This document shows, one piece after another, positions 1-5,538 of a stretch of DNA of 8,401 bases (positions are counted from its first letter, which is position 1; each line of letters begins with the position of its first letter). The translations under genes and the position numbers were made by a program. The notes beneath the pieces were generated by a model. It was not told the origin of the DNA. It searched no databases and saw only the letters and a list, made by a program, of their open reading frames with translations. Location of the stretch: contig CABUQI010000055.1 of NCBI GenBank assembly GCA_902493545.1, positions 1-8,401 on the forward strand. Reading direction: 5' to 3'. Origin of the DNA: an uncultured Collinsella sp. Lineage in GTDB: Bacteria > Actinomycetota > Coriobacteriia > Coriobacteriales > Coriobacteriaceae.

Positions 1-848
1 GTATTCCGGTATGCGGCAAGTCGGCGGGGGAGTGTGCCGCCTGCGCCGAGCGCGTGGTGGCCGAGCGCGCGGCAGATAAGGCCGACACGCCCATGTCGAT
101 CGAGACCATCATCGACTTTATCGAGGACGGTGACATTGAGGACGCCCGCGCTGCCGTTGAGCGTCAGATTGAGCTGAATGGCGCAATCAGTGCCGAGGGC
201 CTTGCGCACGCTTGGGGCGCCGAGGTGGGTCGTACGCTGCTGGGTGCTCGTGCCGATGACGTCGCCTGCCGTGCCCGCGCCCGTGCAGCAGCCGGGTCCG
301 ACGCCCGCATGAACGGTTGCGCGCTGCCGGTCGCCATTGTGTGCGGCTCGGGCAATCAGGGCATTACCTGCGCGCTGCCTGTTATGGAGTATGCCGAGTA
401 TTTGCGCTGCGACCATGATCGCCTGGTTCGCGCCGTGATGCTGTCCGATCTTATCGCCGTGCATATCAAAAGTTATATTGGCGCGCTCTCGGCGTTTTGC
501 GGTGCTATTTGCGCTGCGTGCGGCGCCGGCGCCGCGATTACCTGGCTGTGCGGTGGCACGCGCGAGCAGATTGGCGCGACGGTCTCCAACACGCTCGGTA
601 ACGTGGGCGGCATCGTGTGCGATGGCGCCAAGGCGAGTTGCGCGGCTAAGATTTCGGCAGCCGTGGACGCTGCGATTCTGGGTCACGATATGGCTATGCA
701 GGGCCGCGGCTTCCGTGCCGGCGAGGGCCTCATTCAGGATACCGTCGAGCAGACAATCGCCAGCATGGGCTACGTGGGCCGCGTGGGCATGAAGGATACC
801 GACGTCGAGATCCTTAACATCATGATCGGCAAGACTCGTATCTGCTAG
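1..848 (+). CDS. UPF0597 / L-cysteine desulfidase-like protein (serine dehydratase alpha-type fold), 5' end missing
   Basis: The reading frame is open from base 3 to a TAG at 846-848 and has no stop before the window edge, so the N-terminal part lies outside. A GTG at 54 is only an internal in-frame codon. The visible part matches the C-terminal half of the YhaM/CyuA/L-cysteine desulfidase family: SDARMNG, then GSGNQGI, then an alanine/glycine-rich stretch, then CDGAKASC near the end. Counting from the codon at 54, Cys149, Cys189 and Cys196 have the 40- and 7-residue spacing of the three [4Fe-4S] ligands described for archaeal L-cysteine desulfidase. The family is cytosolic; characterised members split L-cysteine to pyruvate, ammonia and sulfide. 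Substrate is inferred, since related proteins act on serine or are uncharacterised. The visible N-terminus carries a cysteine cluster (CX6CX2C, bases 12-44) that I do not recall from E. coli YhaM. The downstream gene is convergent. Confidence 0.85.
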   Translation, partial: IPVCGKSAGECAACAERVVAERAADKADTPMSIETIIDFIEDGDIEDARAAVERQIELNGAISAEGLAHAWGAEVGRTLLGARADDVACRARARAAAGSDARMNGCALPVAIVCGSGNQGITCALPVMEYAEYLRCDHDRLVRAVMLSDLIAVHIKSYIGALSAFCGAICAACGAGAAITWLCGGTREQIGATVSNTLGNVGGIVCDGAKASCAAKISAAVDAAILGHDMAMQGRGFRAGEGLIQDTVEQTIASMGYVGRVGMKDTDVEILNIMIGKTRIC

Positions 849-854
849 TAGTTA

Positions 855-921
855 AGTTGCGGTGAGATAGTTCCTAAAATGGCCCGGTTGAGGGTCAAAC
901 AGGAACTATCTCACCGCAACT
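855..921. repeat. Perfect 21-bp inverted repeat with 25-nt centre
   Basis: Bases 855-875 are the exact reverse complement of 901-921. The 25-nt centre can add an inner stem (881-885 with 892-896, one G-U pair). The element fills most of the 92-bp gap between two convergent genes, so it may act as a bidirectional transcription terminator. Neither side has a clear run of T, which argues against a standard intrinsic terminator. A short palindromic repeat or MITE-like element is the other main reading. The tetramer GTTA occurs just outside both arms (851-854 and 924-927), but this is too short to call a target duplication. Confidence 0.85.
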
Positions 922-940
922 GTGTTAGATGTTCTGATTC

Positions 941-1699
941 TTACGAGAGTTCGTCGGCTATTTGGTGCTCGTAGAAGGCTTCTACTACGGCGTTGAAGTC
1001 GCGGGCGAAGTCTTCCATGGTTCCGCGCCAGGTGGCTCGGCTGGGCTTGCCTTGGCCCACATAGGCAGTCTGAATGCCGCAGGCGGGGCTGGGGAAGTCG
1101 CGTTTGGGATCGTTGCCCACCATGAGGACCTCGTGCGGCTCGAGCCCCATCACCTGAAGCTGCTCTAGATAGTAGGTGGCATCGGGCTTGCAGCGGGTGG
1201 TGTTTCCCATGTGCGTGACGAGCTCAAAGGGGGCGTCGGCCAGGCCGCCCCAACCCATGCGGCACTCGATGGCCCCCTGCGGAAAGCTGGGGTTGGTAAA
1301 GAGCGCGCAACGCAGTCCTGCATCCTGTACGGCCTGAAGCGCGGCGTGTGCGCCGGGCATGGCGTGGGCGTTGATGACATCGTCGTTCTTGTACGGAAGA
1401 ACTTCGCGGTCGTAGTAGGTAAACGCCTCGTAGATGAGTGGGTCCGAGAGGCAAATGCCGCACCGGCGCTCAACCTCTTCTTGGTAGAACTCAAGATTGG
1501 TGCGATTATCCGTGCCGCTTCGGCGATTGGCGTTGAGGTCGACCAAGATGGTGCCGAGGCGTGCCATCGTGCCACCGTGGCTGCGGCGACCGATATCCGC
1601 GAGCATCGACGAGACATCCTTAAAATAGCGAAGGATGAATGCATTGAGGTTGATGCTAAGAAGCGTTTCGTCCATATCGAAAACGACTGCTTTGAGCAC
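941..1699 (-). CDS. HAD-superfamily hydrolase (phosphatase-like), 252 aa
   Basis: The four HAD motifs are present in order: motif I DMDET (Asp8 nucleophile, Asp10 acid/base), motif II LFTN (Thr135), motif III Lys171 (CKPD), and motif IV GNDPKRD (Asp197, Asp201) for Mg2+. The roughly 100 residues between motif I and motif II, largely helical in character, suggest a C1-type cap, as in phosphoglycolate phosphatase-like and other small-molecule phosphatases. A cytosolic Mg2+-dependent phosphohydrolase is therefore likely; the substrate cannot be told from sequence. The start is a GTG (complement of 1697-1699), preceded by an AAAGG-type ribosome binding site about 7 nt upstream. It is divergent from rpsA and convergent with the desulfidase-like gene, so probably monocistronic. 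HAD substrates vary widely even within close subfamilies, so only the superfamily call is firm. Confidence 0.88.
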   Translation of the reverse strand: MLKAVVFDMDETLLSINLNAFILRYFKDVSSMLADIGRRSHGGTMARLGTILVDLNANRRSGTDNRTNLEFYQEEVERRCGICLSDPLIYEAFTYYDREVLPYKNDDVINAHAMPGAHAALQAVQDAGLRCALFTNPSFPQGAIECRMGWGGLADAPFELVTHMGNTTRCKPDATYYLEQLQVMGLEPHEVLMVGNDPKRDFPSPACGIQTAYVGQGKPSRATWRGTMEDFARDFNAVVEAFYEHQIADELS

Positions 1700-1759
1700 G
1701 CGGGCACCTTTCTCGAAAAATCGTTCCAGAATCGTTGGCTCCGGATACTTTACCCTAAA

Positions 1760-1787
1760 GGTGTATGGGCAAACTGCTTATCGTCAA
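1760..1787 (-). promoter_or_regulatory. Candidate promoter of the HAD hydrolase gene
   Basis: On the minus strand, TTGACG (complement of 1782-1787) is followed after 16 nt by TACACC (complement of 1760-1765). This would start transcription near 1753 and give a leader of roughly 50 nt before the GTG. The -35 box is a good match to the sigma-70 consensus and the -10 box is a weak one. Its position just upstream of the gene supports it. Confidence 0.4.
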
Positions 1788-1789
1788 GT

Positions 1790-1831
1790 TGTGGAGACGG
1801 CTGTCCATAAGATTACGAAAAAGTCTCCACA
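1790..1831. repeat. 9-bp inverted repeat next to the HAD promoter (possible operator)
   Basis: TGTGGAGAC (1790-1798) and GTCTCCACA (1823-1831) are exact reverse complements separated by 24 nt, with arm centres 33 bp apart, about three helical turns. The left arm begins 3 bp upstream of the candidate -35 box of the HAD gene. No T run follows on either strand, so a terminator is unlikely. A regulator-binding site is possible but inferred only. Confidence 0.45.
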
Positions 1832-1855
1832 CGAGTAAAAAAACGCAGTTCACGC

Positions 1856-1884
1856 TTGAAATCGAACCCATTTCCCCGTAACCT
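1856..1884 (+). promoter_or_regulatory. Candidate promoter of rpsA
   Basis: TTGAAA (1856-1861) and TAACCT (1879-1884) are separated by 17 nt. The -35 box is good; the -10 fits only the loose TANNNT pattern common in high-GC Gram-positive bacteria. A second, equally weak pair lies at 1955-1983. A highly expressed gene should have a promoter here, but the sequence does not decide which one. Confidence 0.3.
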
Positions 1885-1986
1885 ATATGAACGTGATTGC
1901 ATAAGCGTCACATTAGTATCTGTCGGCTCCCGAGTGTTCCTAAACGTTGTGTGCTTGTCGCACCCTTCTGTAGGTCCTAGCAATCG

Positions 1987-2011
1987 GGGCCCCGTAGTTC
2001 GAAAGGGGTCC
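1987..2011 (+). promoter_or_regulatory. Hairpin that can hide the rpsA ribosome binding site
   Basis: Bases 1987-1993 pair with 2005-2011 (seven pairs, one G-U) around an 11-nt loop. The 3' arm contains the GGGG of the Shine-Dalgarno site AAAGGGG (2002-2008), which sits 7 nt before the TTG start. If the stem forms in the mRNA, translation initiation would depend on opening it. Autogenous control of S1 synthesis is known in E. coli; its presence here is inference. Confidence 0.45.
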
Positions 2012-2015
2012 ACCT

Positions 2016-3182
2016 TTGAGTGAGATTCAGAACTCGTCCATTTTCTCTCTTGACGATGTCAACGAGGAGGAGATGAACAACCTCATCGACGGTACGATTA
2101 CCGACTTTGATGAGGGCGATCTCGTTAACGGCACTGTCGTTAAGATCGAGCATGACGAGGTGCTCGTTGACATCGGATTCAAGTCCGAGGGCGTTATCCC
2201 GGTCCGCGAGCTGTCCATCCGCAAGGACGCTAACCCTGCAGACATCGTTGCACTCGGTGATCCCATCGAGGCTCTGGTTCTCCAGAAGGAGGACAAGGAC
2301 GGTCGTCTGGTCCTGTCCAAGAAGCGTGCCGAGTACGAGCGTGCTTGGAACCGCATCGAGGAGAAGTTCAACTCCGGCGAGAACGTCGAGGGCGAGGTTA
2401 TCGAGGTTGTCAAGGGCGGCCTGATCCTCGACATCGGCCTGCGTGGCTTCCTGCCCGCATCCCTCGTCGACCTCCGTCGTGTCAAGGACCTCACCTCCTA
2501 CATGGGCACCCGCATCGAGGCCCGCGTCATCGAGATGGACCGCAACCGCAACAACGTCGTCCTTTCTCGTCGCGTCGTGCTCGAGGAGTCCCGTAAGGCC
2601 GAGCGCTCCGAGATCCTGTCCAAGCTCAAGTCTGGCATGCGTCTCCAGGGCACCGTTTCCTCCATCGTCGACTTCGGCGCCTTCGTCGACCTCGGCGGTA
2701 TCGACGGCCTCATCCACATCTCCGAGCTCTCCTGGAACCACGTCAACCATCCTTCCGAGGTTGTCAAGGTCGGTCAGGAGGTCGAGGTCGAGGTTCTCGA
2801 CGTCGATCTCAACCGCGAGCGCATCTCCCTGGGTCTCAAGCAGACCACCGAGGATCCGTGGCGCGCACTGGTCAAGAAGTACCCCGTCGGCGCTATCGTC
2901 GAGGGCACTGTGACCAAGCTTGTCCCGTTCGGCGCTTTCGTCGACCTGGGCGAGGGCATCGAGGGCCTGGTGCACATCTCCGAGATGGCCAACAAGCACG
3001 TCGACCAGCCTTCTCAGGTCACCCACGTGGGCGACAAGGTTCAGGTCAAGGTCATGGAGATCGACCTCGACCGTCGTCGTATCTCCCTGTCCATGAAGTC
3101 TGCTGCTGAGACTCTGGGCGTTGAGATCGAGGTCACGCCGCTGCCTTCCGAGAAGAAGGACGAGGAGACCGACGCCGAGTAA
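2016..3182 (+). CDS. rpsA: 30S ribosomal protein S1, four S1 domains, 388 aa
   Basis: Ribosomal protein S1 binds mRNA on the 30S subunit and helps initiation. Four OB-fold S1 repeats are visible at about residues 34-103, 121-187, 207-276 and 292-361. The last two are the most canonical, each with FGAFVDLG, GL(I/V)HISE and a terminal RRIS- or ERIS-type strand. The tail is acidic and lysine-rich (PSEKKDEETDAE). E. coli S1 has six domains; four is usual for actinobacterial and many Gram-positive S1 proteins, so the protein looks complete. The start is a TTG supported by AAAGGGG at 2002-2008. The next in-frame ATG (2073) would remove 19 residues, and its nearest purine-rich site is too close. Codon use is strongly biased (CTC, GTC, AAG, TCC, CGT), as expected for an abundant protein and unlike neighbouring yigZ. 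It is monocistronic, with a terminator directly downstream. Confidence 0.96.
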   Translation: MSEIQNSSIFSLDDVNEEEMNNLIDGTITDFDEGDLVNGTVVKIEHDEVLVDIGFKSEGVIPVRELSIRKDANPADIVALGDPIEALVLQKEDKDGRLVLSKKRAEYERAWNRIEEKFNSGENVEGEVIEVVKGGLILDIGLRGFLPASLVDLRRVKDLTSYMGTRIEARVIEMDRNRNNVVLSRRVVLEESRKAERSEILSKLKSGMRLQGTVSSIVDFGAFVDLGGIDGLIHISELSWNHVNHPSEVVKVGQEVEVEVLDVDLNRERISLGLKQTTEDPWRALVKKYPVGAIVEGTVTKLVPFGAFVDLGEGIEGLVHISEMANKHVDQPSQVTHVGDKVQVKVMEIDLDRRRISLSMKSAAETLGVEIEVTPLPSEKKDEETDAE

Positions 3183-3206
3183 ATCGGTTTGACGATCACT
3201 TGTTTT

Positions 3207-3240
3207 AAGGGATTCGTCCGCAATGGACGGGTCCCTTTTT
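3207..3240 (+). terminator. Intrinsic terminator of rpsA
   Basis: Bases 3207-3219 pair with 3225-3237 (13 pairs, two G-U) around a 5-nt loop, and the 3' arm runs into a T tract ending at 3240. It begins 25 nt after the rpsA stop codon. Confidence 0.93.
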
Positions 3241-3310
3241 GCATTTGCTGATGAGGTGCGCGATGCTTCCCGTGTGCAATGCTGCCCTGGCTGTTCGCAG
3301 ACTATTGGGT

Positions 3311-3368
3311 TGTCGGTGCATGAAAAATGCCGACATCCCGCCTCGGGGAGGAGGCGGGAACGCACCGA
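3311..3368 (+). other. Tandem hairpins with a competing outer helix
   Basis: Hairpin A pairs TGTCGG (3311-3316) with CCGACA (3330-3335). Hairpin B pairs 3336-3344 with 3351-3359 (nine perfect pairs, 6-nt loop). A third helix, TCGGTGC (3313-3319) with GCACCGA (3362-3368), would enclose hairpin B but exclude hairpin A. No T run follows, so it is not an obvious terminator. Whether it is transcribed is unknown; it lies upstream of both rnpB promoter candidates. Confidence 0.45.
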
Positions 3369-3404
3369 GTAGACGGAGGGGTGCGGAGCGCGGTCGCGTC
3401 TCGA

Positions 3405-3433
3405 CTGACGACGTTGCCCATCGACGATACTAT
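3405..3433 (+). promoter_or_regulatory. Candidate upstream promoter towards rnpB
   Basis: CTGACG (3405-3410) and TACTAT (3428-3433) are separated by 17 nt, each matching four of six sigma-70 consensus bases. Transcription would start near 3440, giving an rnpB precursor with a leader of about 80 nt. Confidence 0.4.
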
Positions 3434-3487
3434 TGTACTGCATAGCGTGGTTCTTGGTTTATCGTGTCGAACGCTTGTGTTGTGCCA

Positions 3488-3514
3488 TTGCCTGTGACAA
3501 CGGTGTGCTACACT
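3488..3514 (+). promoter_or_regulatory. Candidate proximal promoter of rnpB
   Basis: TACACT (3509-3514) is a good -10 box ending 6 nt before base 3521, exactly where the P1 helix of the RNA begins. The best -35 candidate, TTGCCT (3488-3493), gives a short 15-nt spacer. The agreement of the -10 box with the folded RNA's 5' end is the main support. Confidence 0.55.
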
Positions 3515-3520
3515 CTTGCA

Positions 3521-3888
3521 CTGCTGAGTGGGCCAGACGGTCGCGCGATGTGCTGCTTGCGGCACGCGTGAGGAAAGTCCGGGCTCCAGAGGGCGGGATG
3601 CCGGCTAACGGCCGGGCGGAGTGATCCGACGGAAAGCGCCGCAGAAAAGAAGACTCCCACCTGCGCCGCAAGGCGTAAAGGGAAAAGCTGAAACGGTGGT
3701 GTAAGAGACCACCAGCGTCGTGGCAACACGGCGGCTTGGCAAGCCCCATCCGGAGCAAGCGCGAATAGGAACGCTATGGGCCGGCCCGGTCCGCGTTCGG
3801 GTAGCGTGCGTGGAGCTGCATGGTAACGTGCAGACAAGATAAATGACTGTTCACGACAGAACCCGGCTTACAAGCCCACTCGGCACTT
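3521..3888 (+). ncRNA. rnpB: RNase P catalytic RNA, bacterial type A
   Basis: RNase P RNA is the ribozyme subunit that removes 5' leaders from tRNA precursors together with the RnpA protein. The universally conserved 5' block GAGGAAAGTCCGGGCTCC lies at 3570-3587, and its P4 partner block ACAGAACCCGGCTTA at 3856-3870. Other hallmarks are the GGAGCAAG..GAATAGG segment near 3750-3770 and AGATAAATGACTG at 3836-3848. The ends are set by the P1 helix: 3523-3533 pairs with 3874-3884 (eleven pairs, one G-U). The length of about 366 nt and the GAACGC/GCGTTC helix in the P15 region fit type A, the ancestral form also found in Actinobacteria. The exact ends are uncertain by a few bases. No standard terminator follows immediately. 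Confidence 0.96.
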
Positions 3889-3900
3889 TGTTGACGCTGC

Positions 3901-3999
3901 GAACCCGTCAGCGCGGCAATCTGCCTTTCAAGCCTTCGGGCATGACCATAAGGTCAATGCTCTCGTCTTTCAAGGCACCTTGCTCGCGCTGACGGGTTC
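3901..3999. repeat. 99-bp structured element bounded by perfect 15-bp inverted repeats
   Basis: Bases 3901-3915 are the exact reverse complement of 3985-3999. Inside, TGCCTT (3922-3927) can pair with AAGGCA (3972-3977), enclosing a UUCG-capped mini-hairpin (3932-3941) and a TGACC/GGTCA hairpin (3943-3956). As RNA this gives a long stem ending in a small branched head. It begins 12 nt after the rnpB 3' end. It could serve as a 3' boundary or terminator for rnpB, although only a weak T-rich stretch follows, or be a palindromic repeat element. It encodes no protein. Confidence 0.75.
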
Positions 4000-4094
4000 T
4001 CGCTTTCGTTGACGGAATCATCGGCGGTTCCGTTCTTGGCATCTCGCTGTTTTTGCCTGGTCATTGGCGTCGCCGTTCTATTTACCTAGGTTAT

Positions 4095-4116
4095 TGGTAC
4101 GGCCTTTGCCGTATTA
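4095..4116 (+). promoter_or_regulatory. Small hairpin overlapping a possible -10 box before yigZ
   Basis: TACGGC (4098-4103) pairs with GCCGTA (4108-4113) around a 4-nt loop, and outer pairs can extend it to 4095-4116. The sequence TATTAT (4112-4117) is a good -10 match, but no good -35 box lies 16-18 nt upstream. The hairpin could instead be a weak terminator for transcription leaving rnpB. Confidence 0.3.
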
Positions 4117-4157
4117 TTGAGGCTGTTTGTTGCTTTGCTTGTTGTTGAGGGGCTTTG

Positions 4158-4793
4158 TTGGACAGCTATTTTACTCTGCAATCGAATATTGAGGCTTCGG
4201 GCGAGTTTGTGGACCGCAAGAGCCGGTTTATTGCCCAGCTGGTCCATATTGAGTCCGAGGATGAGGCGAATGCCTTTATTGAGATGGTTCGCAAGCGTCA
4301 TTACGACGCTCGACACAATGTTCCCGCGTGGATTTTGGTCGATGGACGCGAGCGCCAGAGCGATGATGGTGAGCCGAGCCGAACGAGCGGTATGCCGACA
4401 CTCGAGGTGCTGCGCGGCGCGGGGCTCAAAAATGTTTGCTGCGTGGTGACGCGCTATTTTGGCGGCACGCTGTTGGGTCCTGGTGGCTTGGTGCGCGCCT
4501 ATACCGCGGCGACGCAGGCGGCGGTGGCCTCGGCTCAGGAGTCCGGGCAGATCGTCGAGATGACGAGTGTCGTGCCGGTTGACGTGCATGTGGCCTATCC
4601 GCAGTATGAGCAGGTGCTTCGCTTGGCCCAGGATTCGGGTGCCAAGGTTTCGGATACCGATTACGCGGATACCGTGACACTTCACTTGGTGTTTAAGGCA
4701 GGGGAGCAGGAGTCGTTTTGCGCCAAGATGCGCGAGCTTATGGCGGGACGCGAGGAGATCGAGGTCGGCGCTCCCGAATTTGCCGAGTTCTGA
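4158..4793 (+). CDS. yigZ: IMPACT/YigZ family protein (UPF0029), 211 aa
   Basis: The N-terminal part (residues about 15-125) is the UPF0029/IMPACT domain, with its signature visible as DGEPSRTSGMP (near 70-80), then NVCCVVTRYFGG (near 92-103), then LGPGGLVRAY. The C-terminal part, from about 137, fits the ferredoxin-like DUF1949 domain of YigZ proteins. Length is typical. Eukaryotic IMPACT inhibits Gcn2 activation; bacterial YigZ structures suggest nucleic-acid or translation-factor binding, but the role is not established. There are two adjacent TTG codons, at 4155 and 4158. The GAGG at 4147-4150 is 7 nt from the second and only 4 nt from the first, so 4158 is preferred; using 4155 adds one residue. 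Its codon use is less biased than rpsA. It ends at a terminator shared with the convergent gene, and is probably monocistronic. Confidence 0.92.
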   Translation: MDSYFTLQSNIEASGEFVDRKSRFIAQLVHIESEDEANAFIEMVRKRHYDARHNVPAWILVDGRERQSDDGEPSRTSGMPTLEVLRGAGLKNVCCVVTRYFGGTLLGPGGLVRAYTAATQAAVASAQESGQIVEMTSVVPVDVHVAYPQYEQVLRLAQDSGAKVSDTDYADTVTLHLVFKAGEQESFCAKMRELMAGREEIEVGAPEFAEF

Positions 4794-4796
4794 CGG

Positions 4797-4848
4797 CGAC
4801 GGCCGGCGTGCTTTTGGATGGATTCCAAGCGCGCCGGCCGTCGTTTTT
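4797..4848 (+). terminator. Long intrinsic terminator between convergent genes
   Basis: Bases 4797-4808 pair perfectly with 4832-4843. The stem continues inward with three pairs, a 2-nt bulge, and TTGGA/TCCAA around a 5-nt loop, about 20 pairs in all. Five T residues (4844-4848) follow on the plus strand, so it ends yigZ. The minus side lacks a clean T run, so its effect on the cysteine-rich protein gene is less certain. Confidence 0.9.
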
Positions 4849-4861
4849 CTGTTGCTGCCGT

Positions 4862-5308
4862 TTACTCGGCGAGCTGCTTTAGCACCTCGCAGGCGATCTC
4901 GATGGCATCGTCGATGCAACCGGGGCAGCTGCGGAGCGGACCCTTATCCGATCCGATGCCCTTGAGCGTGCCGCAGACGGTCGTCGTGTTCTTCTCGCCA
5001 AAACGCTTGGCGATTTCGCGCGACAGCTTGTAGGTCTGGCCCTTGGTCTTGGGGTTTTCCATGCCGTCGCTCATCACAAAGCCCATGATGGCCACGGCGC
5101 CCGAGATGGCGCCGCAGGTTTCGGTCATGCCGCCCATGCCGGCGCCAAAGCCCTCGGTGAGGGTAAAGGCGACCTGGGGGTCGAGCCCGACGGTGGGCGC
5201 GAGCGTGCAGGCGACGGCTTGTGCGCAGTTAAAGCCACGGGCATGGTATTCGGCAGCCTGAGCCTGGCAGGCTGCGGTGTCGAGCTGGGCGATATCGATT
5301 TGCTTCAT
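4862..5308 (-). CDS. C_GCAxxG_C_C family cysteine-rich protein, 148 aa
   Basis: The protein matches the C_GCAxxG_C_C family (putative redox or metal-binding, function unknown). Features seen are GFNCAQAV (Cys28), a glycine-rich segment FGAGMGGM (54-61), TCGAISGA (Cys65), VCG (Cys112), and a C-terminal CPGC pair (Cys128, Cys131). There are eight cysteines in total. It has no signal peptide or convincing membrane segment, so it is probably cytosolic, and it may bind an Fe-S cluster or other metal; this is inference. The chosen ATG has a strong AAGGAG site 6-7 nt upstream. The frame stays open upstream, and an ATG at 5380 with a weaker GAGG site would add 24 residues; family length favours the shorter form. 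It is divergent from metY, so the two may share regulation. Confidence 0.85.
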   Translation of the reverse strand: MKQIDIAQLDTAACQAQAAEYHARGFNCAQAVACTLAPTVGLDPQVAFTLTEGFGAGMGGMTETCGAISGAVAIMGFVMSDGMENPKTKGQTYKLSREIAKRFGEKNTTTVCGTLKGIGSDKGPLRSCPGCIDDAIEIACEVLKQLAE

Positions 5309-5538
5309 AGTTGTCTCCTTGGTTACGGTGTACTCGCCTATGGTACCCGTGACGGTGCATGTAATCATCGAGAGCTTCATGTATGCCTCATTTTTATCTA
5401 TCGAATAAATGCCTAAGGCCGAGACGAATGCCCCTGGTTCATTTGTCCAATAACCTATCGGCGGGATGGGTTGAGAGGGGTGCGGGGTAGCGGTATCGTG
5501 AACCAAATAAAAACAAAACCCAAGTAAGGGAGTTGGAT
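5309..5538. promoter_or_regulatory. Divergent control region between the cysteine-rich protein and metY
   Basis: The metY side carries a good promoter (listed separately). On the minus side I find no convincing -35/-10 pair. The expected metY leader of about 33 nt is too short for a SAM riboswitch or T-box, so any methionine control would have to act through a DNA-binding regulator. A widely spaced 7-bp inverted match (TGGTTCA 5435-5441, TGAACCA 5499-5505) is probably chance. Confidence 0.5.
5471..5499 (+). promoter_or_regulatory. Promoter of metY
   Basis: TTGAGA (5471-5476) and TATCGT (5494-5499) are separated by the ideal 17 nt, matching five and four of six consensus bases. Transcription would begin near 5506, about 33 nt before the ATG. 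Confidence 0.6.

Larger units (their letters stand above)
1700..2015. other. Divergent intergenic region between the HAD gene and rpsA
   Basis: This stretch has no credible gene. Towards the HAD gene it holds the candidate minus-strand promoter and the 9-bp inverted repeat. Towards rpsA it holds weak promoter candidates: TTGAAA (1856-1861) with TAACCT (1879-1884), and TTGTCG (1955-1960) with TAGCAA (1978-1983). It also holds a small GTGC/GCAC hairpin at 1951-1963 and the hairpin over the rpsA ribosome binding site. The rpsA leader could be 30 to 130 nt depending on the true start of transcription. Confidence 0.7.
3241..3520. other. Gene-free region between rpsA terminator and rnpB
   Basis: I see no credible coding sequence here; the short open frames have no ribosome binding site and no recognisable protein. 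The stretch holds paired hairpins at 3311-3368 and two promoter candidates reading into rnpB. The first part (3241-3310) shows nothing I can name. Confidence 0.65.

Noticed and set aside
1977..3443. Long minus-strand open frame (488 codons) opposite rpsA
   Set aside because: It mirrors the biased codons of rpsA, resembles no protein family, has no ribosome binding site, and runs through the rpsA terminator; it is an antisense shadow.
3239..3445. Open frame of 68 codons between rpsA and rnpB
   Set aside because: It begins inside the terminator T tract, has no ribosome binding site, and its Arg-rich product looks like translated non-coding GC-rich DNA.
5435..5505. 7-bp inverted match TGGTTCA/TGAACCA in the metY control region
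   Set aside because: The arms are short and 57 bp apart; a match of this size is expected by chance.
5309..5506. N-terminal extension of the cysteine-rich protein up to 5506
   Set aside because: The added residues resemble no part of the family, and a strong AAGGAG site marks the internal ATG at 5308. The shorter extension to 5380 is kept only as an alternative.
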